DNA from: Micractinium sp. NFX-FRZ
Taxonomy: Eukaryota; Chlorophyta; Trebouxiophyceae; Chlorellales; Chlorellaceae
Reading direction: 5' to 3'
Assembly (NCBI GenBank): GCA_029339195.1
Contig: JAPTJF010000554.1
Span: 1 to 37,460, forward strand
DNA: 37,460 nucleotides
A model generated the notes under the pieces. The model did no database searches, was not told the DNA's origin, and saw nothing but the letters and a program-made list of their open reading frames with translations. Shown here piece after piece: positions 11,101 through 21,443 of the stretch (positions are counted from its first letter, which is position 1; each line of letters opens with the position of its first letter). The translations under genes were made by a program, and so were the position numbers.

Positions 11101-12699
11101 CCGCCGGGGGCTGACCACCGGAGGCGCCGCTGCTGCCGCCGCAGGGTGCGCTGGCGCAGGGGTGGTGGTCGGCACGCCGCCCGCCTGCTGCGCCAGCTGG
11201 TCACGGTGGCACTCTGAGCTGGCACGCGCCGCGGCTGCTGCAGCCCCGATGTCTCGGCTTTCCATCCGGAAGCCGCTCAGGTCCTGGTCAATGGCACCTG
11301 GGCGTCAGAAAGGCGGTGGGACAGGGTGGGGTGGGGTTGGAGCCGGTAGAGCATGAAGTGACAGAGGGGCAGGAAAGGGTGGGGTGAGGCTGGTGCAAGT
11401 CATCACAAGGAATGCAGGGTGGTGGGCATGGCTGAAGCACATGGGCACACATGCCGCCGTTCTGCCTTGCCCCACTCCGCGTGCCCTCTTGCCCAGCCAC
11501 CCACCCCCTCCCAAGAAACTTCTTCCAGCCCCAGCCACTCAGCCCGCCCCCAAGCCCCAAACCCACCCCAGCCTGCCACTCACTGGGGCTGGCGGAGAGG
11601 CCCGAGGCGCCCGTCATGACGCTCATGGCGTCGTCATCAGGCCCCATGCCCTTGACCTCGGTGGCGGCCACCACCAGGTGCAGGGTGGCCTTGCCGCCGC
11701 CAGCCAGCGGGATCTGGAGCGCCAGATCCTGCGGCCGCGGCGGCGCCCCACCAGGCGGCGCAAAGCGCGCCATGTCCAGGGCCGCTTTGCCGATGGTGAC
11801 GGGGGGCTTGGCAGACTGGCCGCGGTCGGGTGCCTGCAGGTGGAAGGGAGGGAGAGTGTTGGGTGGGAACAAAGGAGGTTGGGAGGCGCAAGGTGAGAGA
11901 CAGGAGAGTGAGGCAGCGGGGGCGAAAAGAAGGTTGAGGAGGCACGAGGCGAGGGCGAGACTGCTGAGAAATCAAGGCAGGCGGAACATGCGACGACAAG
12001 CAGCCAGGCAGCACGCGGCGCCAGGCAGCCATGCACTGTAGCACCCGCTCTCCGCTATCTGCCTCACCCAGCTCCTGCCTGCCTGCCTGCCTGTTGGCCA
12101 CCTACCGGCAATGCCCTGCACCCGCTTGCCCCAGGACGGATCCAGGAATTAACCCCCTCCCCCCACACCCCTAACCCCCCCACACACCTGCAGCTTGAAC
12201 TCGTAAGCCTTGGCCTCGTAGCCCCCTGTCGGGGCGCGCACCAGCGTCGCAATCTGGCTCAGCTCCTCGTTCCATTCAACCGCGCCTGCGGGCATGTGAG
12301 GGCAAGCGTGGATAGACAGAATCAGAGGCAGGGTGGCACACATGGGGCAGGCGGTAAGGGACTGGGGCACGTCGTTGCATGGCAGGTGCAAAGCAGCGTG
12401 CACTTGCATGCTCCTGCCATACACGGCGCGGCGCATCAGCAGCCATACTGTGTGTACAGGTCGGACGCAGCGCGCCTGCCCACTGGGCCCACGGCAGCCA
12501 CCGCGCTGCAGCTGACAGATCCCTCACCATCTGCTGCGGACACCAGCTTGGTGACTGCCACCTTAGCTCCGCGTGCCCACTGCAGCCGGCACGCGGTCGC
12601 CCCCGCAGGCAAGCCCTCCACACGCGCCACTGCCACATCTAGCCGAAACTTGGTTTTGGAGCTCTTGCCACTGAGGCCAGCCTTGAGCTTGCGGAACAT
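5195..12699 (-). CDS. NT-C2 domain protein with long coiled coil
   Basis: Twenty exons join in phase to 1076 residues: 12528-12699, 12188-12285, 11584-11833, 10969-11297, 10339-10775, 10050-10167, 9708-9776, 9433-9524, 9183-9243, 8920-8994, 8578-8660, 8182-8302, 7912-8033, 7394-7729, 6849-7167, 6518-6662, 6275-6380, 5796-5886, 5566-5638, 5195-5328. Residues about 14-155 read as an NT-C2 domain (KFRLDVAVARVEGLP near the start, then VEWNEELSQIATL and KPPVTIGKAALDMARF). After a Ser, Thr and Ala-rich linker, residues about 270-1010 are almost continuous heptad coiled coil rich in Glu, Ala, Gln and Leu. The tail is basic (KGAKKLGSKLSMKRGN). The family includes EEIG1, EHBP1, plant PMI1 and plant myosin-heavy-chain-related proteins; NT-C2 is thought to tether coiled-coil or actin-linked proteins to membranes. 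A membrane-cytoskeleton linker or tether is my inference. The intron between 9183 and 9124 needs a GC donor. Confidence 0.85.
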
Positions 12700-13330
12700 G
12701 GCTGCCTAGTGTGGCGCTGCCAAAGCTCGCACTCTGCAGGGGAAGAGGTGGATGCAGCAAGAATGCACGCGCTCGCTAGCTTGGGGCCGGTCGGCTCCTC
12801 CGCCGCCACTGGCGGCGCCGCTCCACTGCCCAAGGCGCAACCGCCTCTGATGTACCCGTCATTGCTGCTGACATGTGGCGCAGTATGGGAGTACTGGGTG
12901 GTCCCACAAGCGGCAGCAGGCAGCTAGCGACCATCGGTTGGGCAGGACGAGGGACTCACCGGTGAGTGCCCCAGGCCCCGCGCAGGCCCTCTCAGATAGT
13001 CAGCAGTCCTATCTGATGCCAAACAAATCCGCGACTTGCGGCAGCGGGCGTGCCCGCCCACCGTCCAACCGCGCTCTCGCTTCCGGCGGGCTGGCAACGC
13101 GGACAGCGTTGCTTTGAATAAGAAACACGGCAGTAAGCACACATAGGCACCTCGACGACGCTATGCGCAATCCTCTGTTGACCAACCCTCCGCCAGCGGG
13201 GCCGCCAGCTGCCCCTGCCGCGGCGGCATGCGTCGCACCGTGTGTGCATCGCACCTTTAAAGAAACACACTTGTCAATCAGTCATCCTAGCAAACGGATT
13301 GCACAGTTGGCTGGCGGTGCTGGTCTGAAC
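12700..13330. other. Promoter and leader of the NT-C2 gene; 3' end of chlorophyllase
   Basis: Both neighbours are on the - strand. The region should contain the chlorophyllase 3' end and the NT-C2 promoter and leader with its likely intron. I find no TGTAA on the - strand after the chlorophyllase stop, so its poly(A) site is not located. No further gene seen. Confidence 0.5.
12734..12959 (-). other. Probable 5' UTR intron of the NT-C2 gene
   Basis: On the - strand a consensus donor (CG|GTGAGTCC) ends an upstream exon at 12960. A good acceptor (CCCCTGCAG) ends at 12734, followed by a 34-base leader to the ATG at 12699. The donor lies inside a perfect 14-bp palindrome, ACTCACCGGTGAGT, at 12954-12967. 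No start codon of the main frame is added by this model. Confidence 0.5.
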
Positions 13331-15983
13331 CTACTGCCCCTGCGGGGCGCACTCCTCCTCTGCCTTGGTCGCCGCTGCCGGTGCCGCAGCCGGTGCTGGC
13401 GGCGCATCCTCTGTTGCCGCCTCCCAAGCCGCCGCTTCCTCGTCCCCTTTCACCTCCCACTGCAGCTGACCCGCAGCCACCTGCTGCGCCACCCAGCTGT
13501 AGAAGTTGGGCAAGGGGGAGGGCACGGCAGAGCCGCCCGCAGCCGCCTCCTGCAGCAATGGGTGTGGCAGGGCAAAGGCGGGAGGAGGAGGCATGCAAGG
13601 GAGCAGTCAAAATGGGGGAGCACCCTCGTTGAGCACAATGAACACGCCTGCTGAGTGCAGGCACGTATTATGTGCTTGTGTGTGGTGCTTCGTGTAGCGA
13701 TGCAGCACCCATGGCACCGAGCCCCCAGCACCCACATCCCCCACGCCGCACCGACACCATCAAAGGCCCACCCACCTGCCCCTCCAGCTGCTCCCACAGC
13801 CAGGCCAGCATGGGGGTGGCCGTCAGCTCAGCTGTAGCCACCCGGCCCGCGGACCCCTTGCCGCAAAGCTGGTCAGCAGCAAAGTTGCCGATGCAGCCGG
13901 CATCCATGAACTGGCCGTGGCTGGCGCCTGGGGGCAGGCAAGGTAGGGGAGAGGGGAAGAAGAAGCCGTGCAAGCAAAGAGGCATGAGGGAGCGGGGCGG
14001 AGGTGAGGCACAGCTGACTTCTTTCCATTGGGAAGGACAAGGCCTGCAAGGCAGACGCCTGCTCCTGTGTCAGCGTGCACCCACCAAGCCGCCCGCCCCT
14101 CCCTCCTCAGTGAGAGGCGCATTTGCCTGCCTGCCGCACCTGTGACCACGCCCTCCCAGCTGCCATTGCCCGCCGCCCCCCAAAAGCGCTTGTAGTTGCC
14201 CTCTTCCGGGTTGCAACTGCCCACAATGCCAGCGCCGGCGATGCCCACAGCCAGGCCGCTGGTTGCCAGCGCACGCACCGCTGCGAGCAGGAGGGGGGGC
14301 GAGGCACATGGTGCATGGGATGGGAGATGCAGGGCTGGCAGATGTGATCCAACAGCAGCAGCAGCAGCTGCAGGCCCTGTGAATTGACAGCGCGGCAGTC
14401 CACATTGCACTGCTGTGCGCGTGTTCAAGCCAGATCGTAGCTCCCAAGGCACCCTGAGCAGGCAGCACGTGCCACAAAGTACTCATGCTGGCCTGCACGT
14501 CATCGCGTGCCACCCGCAGCTACACAGCTTCTAAGGGCGGCAGCCGTGCACAATCACGCCTCGCCCCGCCGCACTCCCTATACCACCCACCCCCTACCCT
14601 CACCCCCGTTGCAGGCCCCACCCCACCTGAGGGGTTGTCAGGCGACTCTGGTGCGTAGCGCGTCGTGTCCACGGGGTCCACCAGGAAGGAGGCGCGCACG
14701 AGGCCGGGGTTGCCTGCGAGCGGGGTGCAGGCAGGGTGCAAATCAGCATTGAGGTGGGAGGAGCAGACAAGAGACGTACAGTACAGAGCAGTGAGCGGGC
14801 AGGAGTGTGCCAGGCAGCAGCGGGCGCCCTCCACCCTCCCTGCCCTGCGCTCAACGCGCAGCTCAATAGGTCGGCCTGAGGCCACCGCCCAGCAGCCCGC
14901 TGTACCGGCGGCACCGCTCCCCGCCTCTCTGCTGCGCGCACCCGTGAATGCCAGGGAGGCGAGCTTGCCGCCCCGGCTGTGGCCGGCAGTGGCGAGCCGC
15001 CCCATGTCTGTCTGCCCAAACAGGGGGCTGGCGCTGTCGTCGTTCTGGTCGGCCAGCCACTGCAGGCGGGAGCAGAGGTGTGCGGCGGGCGGGCAGCAGC
15101 AATGTGGGTGACAGGTTGCAATGTGGCTGACGTACTAGTTTGCACATCATCTCCTGACCCGCGCACCCCTAGGCGGTGTGAGGGCTTCATAACCGAAAGT
15201 GAGCACCCCGCGGACCGTCACCCACCAGTCACCCTCCCACCCTCCCATCACCTGCACCAGCTCTGGGAAGAGCTGCAGCTCGGCGCCGACGGAGAGTATG
15301 CGGGTGAAGGGGGTGTCGTACTGTATGACCAGCACACCCCAGCTGGCGGTGCGCTGCACCAGCCGCCAGTACCAGGAGGCTCGGTTCTGGGGGGAGGGTG
15401 GGGCACAGGGTGGGAGCAGGGAAGTGGGTGCCCCGCACTTGCAATGAAAGCATGAGGTCGCAAGCCCAGGAGCCTCATCTCACTCCAAGAAGTCGTGAAA
15501 TTTGTGGCAGGGCTGACCGACTAAAATGGCTGGACACAGCAGAGCAGAGGCTGCCCAGAGCAGCAGGGAGCAGGGAGCACCGTCCCATGAAGTGCGGCAA
15601 ACAGAGGAGCAGCTGCAGGCCGCCCAGTCTACTAGGCGCATCTGTGAGCAGCTGTTCCCAAGAGTAATACCATCTGTCTGCTTCACTGTGACCGTCCCAC
15701 GCCCCACCATGAAGCCGTTGAAAAAGAATAGGACCGGGAAGGGGGCAGAGCCGCCAAAGGGGGAGGCGGAGCCGGCGCCGGCGAGGCAGGTCGGCACCGT
15801 GGCGTTCACAGGCAGCGTGGAGGGCAGGCCTGTGCGCCGCAGCTCGGATGGCACTGGCATTGTTAGTTGCCAGCTTCTGACGCTGCATGGTCCCGCCTGC
15901 GAGAGGTCAGGGGCCGCGGCCATGCCGTCGCGCAAGAAGCTGCCCAGCAGGAGTAGCACGCCCGGAACACGCATTCTGACCAT
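13331..15983 (-). CDS. CLH: Chlorophyllase (alpha/beta hydrolase)
   Basis: Seven exons (15708-15983, 15252-15386, 14942-15059, 14627-14713, 14140-14280, 13776-13927, 13331-13549) join in phase to 375 residues. Chlorophyllase hydrolyses chlorophyll to chlorophyllide and phytol. The nucleophile elbow GHSRGGK (Ser165) is the chlorophyllase signature. The acid is probably Asp189 or Asp192 in LVDPVDTTRY, and the base His256 in ASHGQFMD. The oxyanion strand PVLFFFNGFM sits just before exon 2, which reads YWRLVQRTASWGVLVIQYDTP. The first 24 residues (RMRVPGVLLLLGSFL) look like a signal or targeting sequence; the ATG at 15972-15974, three codons on, is an alternative start. The tail after residue 325 is low-complexity and acidic (Ala, Pro, Glu) and is not needed for the fold. 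Only about 250 bases separate the start from the NOL12 stop. A related esterase activity on another substrate cannot be excluded. Confidence 0.85.
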
Positions 15984-16186
15984 GAACAGCGGTGCCGGCA
16001 CCACCAGAGGTTCGTGGGAGGATTCGGGAGGGCAACGGGCTGGCGGGGCGCCATGCGGGCGCCGACACGTGGGTCCAGCACAGAGGGCGCAACCCTGCAC
16101 GGCAGTGCACGCCCCGTCTGCAAATCCACCTTGCACATTGCATGATATCCACTCACGCAAAATAATACAATGGTGCTGTCTCAAGC

Positions 16187-16198
16187 TTACACATGTAA
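16187..16198. terminator. Back-to-back TGTAA signals (TTACACATGTAA)
   Basis: TTACA at 16187-16191 is a - strand TGTAA about 40 bases after the NOL12 stop and is its likely poly(A) signal. A + strand TGTAA at 16194-16198 lies beside it, but no + strand gene ends here. Confidence 0.5.
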
Positions 16199-16230
16199 TA
16201 CAAAGCAGGCAATGATGCGTGTGCTGCTTG

Positions 16231-17625
16231 TCACCGCCCCCGCCCGCCGCCTTTGCCGCCACGCTTTCCGCCGCTCTTGCCGCCCTTCTTGCCGCCACTG
16301 CCGCCCTTGCCGCCTCCCTTCTTGCCGCCGCTGCCACTGCCACCCTTGCCGCCGCCGCCACGCTTGCCCTCAATCTTCAGCTTGGTCTTGGTCATGATGC
16401 GCAGCGCAGTCTTGCTCATCTTGCCCCTGCGCGGCTGCTCCTCCCCATCCTGCTCCCCCTGCCCGCCGCCGCCGCCGTGCCGCTGCTGCCGCCACGCCGG
16501 CTGCTGCTGCTGCTGCTGCTGCCGCTGCCTTCCGCCGCCGCCGCCGCCCTCCTCCTCTGCATCTTCTGCCTCCTCCTCGTCGCCGCCCTCCGCCTCCGGC
16601 TCCCCCTCGCTGTCGCTGCCCCTGCGGATGGGCATGACGGTGACTGTGCTGGTCAGCTCCCCGCTGGTGAACACCCGCTGCTCCGGCTCCGCCACCTCGC
16701 CCTCCCCATTGCTGTCACCCTCGTTGTCGCTCAGGGCCCCCAGCCGGATGAGCTCCTCTTTCTGCACCTGCCGCCGCTGCAGGGGCAGACGAGAGTGGGG
16801 GTGGGGATAGGGGCATGGGGCAGGAGTGTCAGCGGCAAGGCAGCATAGCACTGGGTTGAGGAGGAGCAGGCAGCTGCGCTTGCCTGGCAAGCAGGCAGAT
16901 GCAGGCTCGCAGGCAAGCTGGGTGCGCGCACAGCTGGCCCATCCTTCCCAACGCCGGCTGCACCCGCCCTGCTCAGCCCTGAGCGCCTTGCCGCCTACAC
17001 ACCACCACCACATTCACACTCTCGCCCTGCCTCCCGCATCACAGCATCTGCACCCCCCACCGCGCCGCCCAGCCTTGCCCATGCCGCAGTCCCCCTTACA
17101 ACCCTCCCCCGCACCTCTGCCCGCTCCTCCAGTCGCTGCACCCGCTGCCGCTTCTCCAGATTCTTCAGCGCCTCCTTGCGCCGTGCAACCTTGCGCTTGT
17201 GGAAGCCAGTCAAGTACTCCCTGCATCCAGTGCGGGTGCGCAGCACGTCAGGCAACAGCCAGGTTGGTAAGAGGCGCGCTGTTGCTGCAGCCAGGGCGCA
17301 GGCCTACCGCCGCCACCGCATGCGTGCTGTCCCTGTCGGGAGCATCGCTGTCCCTGTCGGGAATGGTGACGGCGCGCTGCCTGACGACCTCGTATGGCCA
17401 CTCCCATGCCGCCCGGGCGCCATGCGCATATACACGAGCGCCCCGGCAGCCAGTGCCTCCGCGGCGCTCTCACTTGTGGCCTTTCGGGTCGAACACCACC
17501 TCCAGACCCTTGTCCCGCTGCTGGTGCTTCTTGACGTAGTTGTGCTTGGCGGCCGACTCCCTGGGCAGCCACACGGGAGCCTCCTGCACCTCCGAGCGCT
17601 GCCGCTTCTTCCCTTGCTGCTTCAT
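16231..17625 (-). CDS. NOL12: NOL12/Rrp17/Nop25-type nucleolar protein
   Basis: Three exons (17474-17625, 17115-17220, 16231-16776) join in phase to 267 residues. The core LEVVFDPKGHKEYLTGFHKRK, spanning residues 41-61 and followed by an RRKEALKNLEKRQR basic helix, is the hallmark of the NOL12/Rrp17 family. These nucleolar RNA-binding proteins act in pre-rRNA processing of the large subunit; yeast Rrp17 is a 5'-3' exonuclease. The family TVTV motif also follows (STVTVMPIRR). The C-terminal third is unusual: an acidic Glu, Asp and Gly stretch, a run of seven Gln (CAG/CTG repeat near 16501-16522), and a tail of Gly, Lys and Arg repeats (GGKKGGKSGGKRGGKGGG) that resembles GAR-like RNA-binding tails. 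Human NOL12 is about 213 residues, so the extra length is mainly this low-complexity tail. The start at 17625 is the only Met before the family core. Confidence 0.88.
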
Positions 17626-17940
17626 TGGGCTCAGTGCCGCTGTAGAGATGATGGGAGCTCGAGTGAGATGTGGGAAAGGGCTGAACCTCAGAGGTGGGGA
17701 ACCCTGCTGCGCTGCCCGCGCCGGGCACGCTCACCGCCAGCGCAGCTGCGTGTCATTACGTTACAGGAGCGCCCCCAGCAGCAGCGACTGTTCTGGGGCA
17801 TAAATAAATAAAAACAAAGAGCAGAACAGGGGGAATGCGGTCAGTGCTGGCCAGCACGTCACTTTGGCGGGGCAAAGCAGTCACGAGGCGCCGGCGGCGG
17901 CGCACGCCCGTTGCAGCAGGCTGGCAGATCAGTTCATTCT
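17626..17940. other. Short gap: UER1 3' end and NOL12 promoter
   Basis: A - strand TGTAA (TTACA at 17761-17765) lies about 175 bases after the UER1 stop, leaving only about 130 bases for the NOL12 promoter and leader. This is a tight tandem arrangement. Confidence 0.55.
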
Positions 17941-20497
17941 TCAGCGGCCGCGCATCTCCCGCACCGCCTTCAGCACCTCCTCCTTGTTGGCTGCCGCGGG
18001 TGCAAAGACGTACCTGCCAGGCGGGAATGGGGGGCAGCAGTGCGGAGGTGAGGGTGGGAAAGTGGAGGAAGGAGGGCAGGCAGAGACGGCGGGGTGCAGA
18101 CACGCTGCAGGTGCAGCCGGCAGCCGGCCAAGCCTTGAATGATACAAAAAGATTACCTCCCTGGCAGGCGTTGCCACTCCGACCCAAATGCCACCCCACC
18201 CATGGCACTCACTTGATCAGGGACTCCTTGATGCCCAGCATCTCCGGGAACTCTCCCTCCAGGCGCGCCGTGTCCAGCAGGTTGTTGGAGCGCGGCGCCA
18301 CAATCACCTTGGCCTGCTCCTCCACAGTGAAGTTGGACCACGTGAACTCGGGGTCCACGTAGTCCTTGTACAGCTGCGGGCGCAGGGCGTGGGGGCAGGA
18401 GGGCAAACAAGGCGTATGGCCAGTGCACGCGGGGGGCGGCGGGAACCCAAGGCCGACTGATGGCAGCCCTGATGAAAGAGCATCCGTCTGCTGGTGCTCC
18501 ACACGCTTCGGCAGCAGCACACAACGCACCCCTTTGCCTCACAGCCCTGCTCAAGTCACCATCATCCCACACTTGCGCCCCGCACCTGCAGGATCTCGTT
18601 GTGGCTGATGGCGCCGGGGTTGGTGTAGTTCATGATGCCGGTCAGCTTGCGCTTGGCCATCTCGATGGCCAGGGGCAGCAGCTCGGGCAGCACGGTCATG
18701 GAGTTGGGGATGTCAATGACCTTGTCATACCTGAGGAGGTGGGAGCGGGGTAGAAAGGCAGACAGAGGCAGGGCAGCGTGAAGGGGAGACTGCAAGGTGG
18801 AGCGGTGCATGGGCAAGCAACAGCAGCACGTAAGGGTAAGTCACAGGAGCTTGAGTGCAGCACCGAGAGGCAGCAGCATGCAGGCGGGCGAGTGGATGCC
18901 CCATTTGGCAGGGATGACGTGAGGGTGAGGGAGGTGGTGGCCAAGGGGCAATGCCCAGGAGTGGGCATGCGGCACCACGCGCGGGCGGGTGCTGCCCACA
19001 TCCCCATCCTGGGGCCTCCCTCCACCCCATAGGGAGGCGCGCGCAGCAGTGCAGAATGCACGCAGGCCAAGCCCCTGCCCCACCCAGTCCCCCTCACTTG
19101 ATAATCTTGGTGATGAAGTTGCGGGGGTAGGTGAGGTCGCCCACGATGGGCATGCGCACACGCAGCGTCAGCACGTTGGGGTACTCCTGCGGTGACGAGA
19201 GAGCGAGGGAGGAAGAACAGTGTCAGTCGTACGGAGGGCAGAGCTGAGAGAGCAACCGCACGGGCACGGGTGCACTCAGGTTCACGGTACCACCGTCCCA
19301 CTGCGCTGCCCCAGCCCTTTCCCGCCTCACCCGCAGCAGCGTCTCCACCATGGCCTTGGTCTTGGAGTAGTAGGAGCCCGTGAAGTTGGGCTCGTCCTCC
19401 TCCTTGAAGCCCACGCCGTTGCCCTGCTTGAACTTGCCGTCGTCGTAGTGGAAGATGCAGCCTGAAGGCGAGCAGCGTGGGCAGGTGGGTTGGGCAGGCG
19501 GCGGAGGCGGAGGCTGGGAGCAAGCGCTAGCGCAATCCCTGCTGCCGTGCCACCAGCTCGGGTGGCCCGGCACAGCTGCCCCAGAGCCAGCTAGCCAGGC
19601 AGCAGCCCTGCTCACCAGTGGCAAAGTTGGTCACGTGGATGCCCTTCAGCAGGCAGATATCTGCCAGGTTCAGGGTGCCGATCACGTTGGCACGGATGGT
19701 CTCAATCTGCGGGACGTTGGGCAGGCGCGGCCAGGTGGGTGCTGTGCGCGCGCGCCAGGCACACCAAGGCGGTACTACCACTGGTGACCTGCGCATCCAG
19801 CACCCCACCAGCATCTCTTGCCTGCTCTGCTTTACCACGCACCTTGTGGTCCTCGCACCAGTCCACGTTGGGCCGGCCAGTCACGCCAGCAGAGTTCAGC
19901 ACATGGGTGGGCTTCACCTGCAGCGGCGGGCAGGTGTCAAGGTTGCACATGTCAACACGGGTGCACAAAAGTTGTGTAGCGGCAGCTGGGACACACAGGC
20001 ATGCATGCTGCAGCTGGGTGCTGCGCACATGATGACCACCAGCCTTGACACACAGCACCCACCCGCTCGATGTCGGCGATGACGGCAGCGCGGTCCTCCA
20101 TGCGGGCGGTGGCAAACTCAAACTTGGCGCCCTGCTCCTTCAGCAGCTCGGCCAGAAGGCCGCCTGCGGGGGCAAGCGAGACGGGTGCAGCGTTCAGCAC
20201 GGGAGAGCACTCAAGCGGGAGGGGCAGCAGTGCAGCTGCTGCTGCCAAGCGCGCTGCGGTGCGGCACTCACCGATCCAGCCGTTCTTGCCGAAGATGAGG
20301 AACACCTGCAAGGGGGCAGCGGCAGGGGAGGCGCGAGTTCGGTTGCTCAACTGCCCTGCCTGCCGCGCCGATGGCAGGGATCGCGTGCCCAGTGGGGCCG
20401 CCACACTGTGGGGCGACACCTGCGTTCAGACAGCCGCGCCCTGCCCCACGCGGCCACTCACAGGCTCCTCAGCCTTGCCGTTCTCTGCCCCGGTCAT
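17941..20497 (-). CDS. UER1: UDP-4-keto-6-deoxyglucose 3,5-epimerase/4-reductase (NRS/ER)
   Basis: Ten exons (20462-20497, 20272-20305, 20063-20163, 19843-19917, 19616-19706, 19331-19461, 19098-19186, 18586-18730, 18213-18373, 17941-18013) join in phase to 311 residues. This is an almost full-length match in order and spacing to plant NRS/ER, which converts UDP-4-keto-6-deoxyglucose to UDP-L-rhamnose with NADPH in the cytosol. Visible landmarks are the dinucleotide-binding loop GKNGWIG (residues 18-24), AGVTGRPNVDWCE, NFATGCIF, FKEEDEPNFTGSYYSKTK with the catalytic Tyr144xxxLys148 pair, RNFITKI, DIPNSMTVLPELLP, and VIVAPRSNN. There is no N-terminal dehydratase domain, so as in plants the 4,6-dehydratase step needs a separate or RHM-type protein not seen here. 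The product feeds rhamnose into the cell wall or glycoconjugates. Exons 1 and 2 are only 36 and 34 bases. The gene shares a 192-base upstream region with the + strand gene at 20690. Confidence 0.96.
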
Positions 20498-20689
20498 GAT
20501 TGCTGGTGGTTCGGTGCAGAACTGAGGGAGATGGGTGGGAAGGGACAGAGGGAAAGCAGGGGGAGGTCTGCCAGAAGAGAGGAATGCTGCCACCGCAGCT
20601 GCCAGCGAGGACTGCCCAATTCCATCCTCCCGTTGCAAGCTGGCCAAATTCAACACAGCTTCGCGCAGCCTTCGCTCACGACGCACATA
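20498..20689. promoter_or_regulatory. Shared divergent promoter region
   Basis: Only 192 bases separate the UER1 start (-) from the start of the small plastid protein (+), so both leaders and core promoters must fit here. No TATA box or known motif stands out. Confidence 0.55.
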
Positions 20690-21443
20690 ATGGCAGCGCT
20701 GCAGGCAGCAAACCTTCTGCGGGCTCCCGCGCCCTTCAGCAGCCCCTGCGCCCGGCGGCAGCACCTGCAGCAGCGTCCTCGCCGTCTTGTGGCGCCCCGC
20801 GCTCAGGCGGAGCAGCAGGTAAGGTGTGGGTGTGGTGGCGGGCGGGCGGCAAGCAGTGGCGGCAGGCGGGCAGCGGCGGGTACTTGGGTGCTGGCCAGCG
20901 CAAGCTGCGGCAAGTTGTGGCGGCTTGATGGCGATTTGTGGTGCATGAACAATGCCGGCTTGTTTGATTCGCACTCGCGCGGCTGGAAAGGGCACAGGCA
21001 GCTTCAAACACCCCATTGTTTAAGTGGTGCCTGGTGCTGGTGCTGCGGCTGCAGCAAGGCTGCTGCAGCACCCACCATTTTGGTAGGGCTGGGCTGGTTG
21101 GCCAAGGCACCAAGAGCAGCTCCCGGCAACCTCTCACCCTTCCCTCATGCCTACCCCTCACCGCGCCGCCCCGCAGCCCGAGCAGCCGGCGTCCGCGGCC
21201 GCCCCGGAGCCCGCGCCACGTGCCGACGCCTGCCCCACCTGCGGCGTGCCGCTGTCCGAAAAGGCGTTTGGGTGCGACGGCAGCGGGCGCATCGCTGGCG
21301 GCATCGGCGCGGTCCCCGGCTTCAGGTGGTGGCCCATCAAGGCGTACCGTCCCTGCCCCAAGGCGGGTGCTGCAGGCGTGGTGTACCAGCGCAAGGGGCA
21401 GATCACCGACGAGGTGCTCTTTGGGCGCGGCCGCCAGCAGTAG
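20690..21443 (+). CDS. Small plastid-type protein with conserved Cys and WWPIKAYRP motif
   Basis: Two exons (20690-20818, 21177-21443) join in phase to 131 residues. The first 40 or so residues (Ala, Leu, Arg, Gln and Pro-rich, no acidic residues until the Glu at the exon end) fit a chloroplast transit peptide. The mature part has four Cys: CPTC at 62-65, Cys76 in FGCDGSGR and Cys103 in YRPCP. The middle reads GGIGAVPGFRWWPIKAYRPC, and the end TDEVLFGRG. Cys spacing and the Gly-rich CDGSGRIAGG segment recall one half of a DnaJ-type zinc-finger repeat, but there is no full set of CxxCxGxG repeats. The sequence looks strongly constrained, like plant and algal conserved plastid proteins of unknown role. 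I do not recognise the family with certainty. A metal-binding or assembly role is only a guess. Confidence 0.75.
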
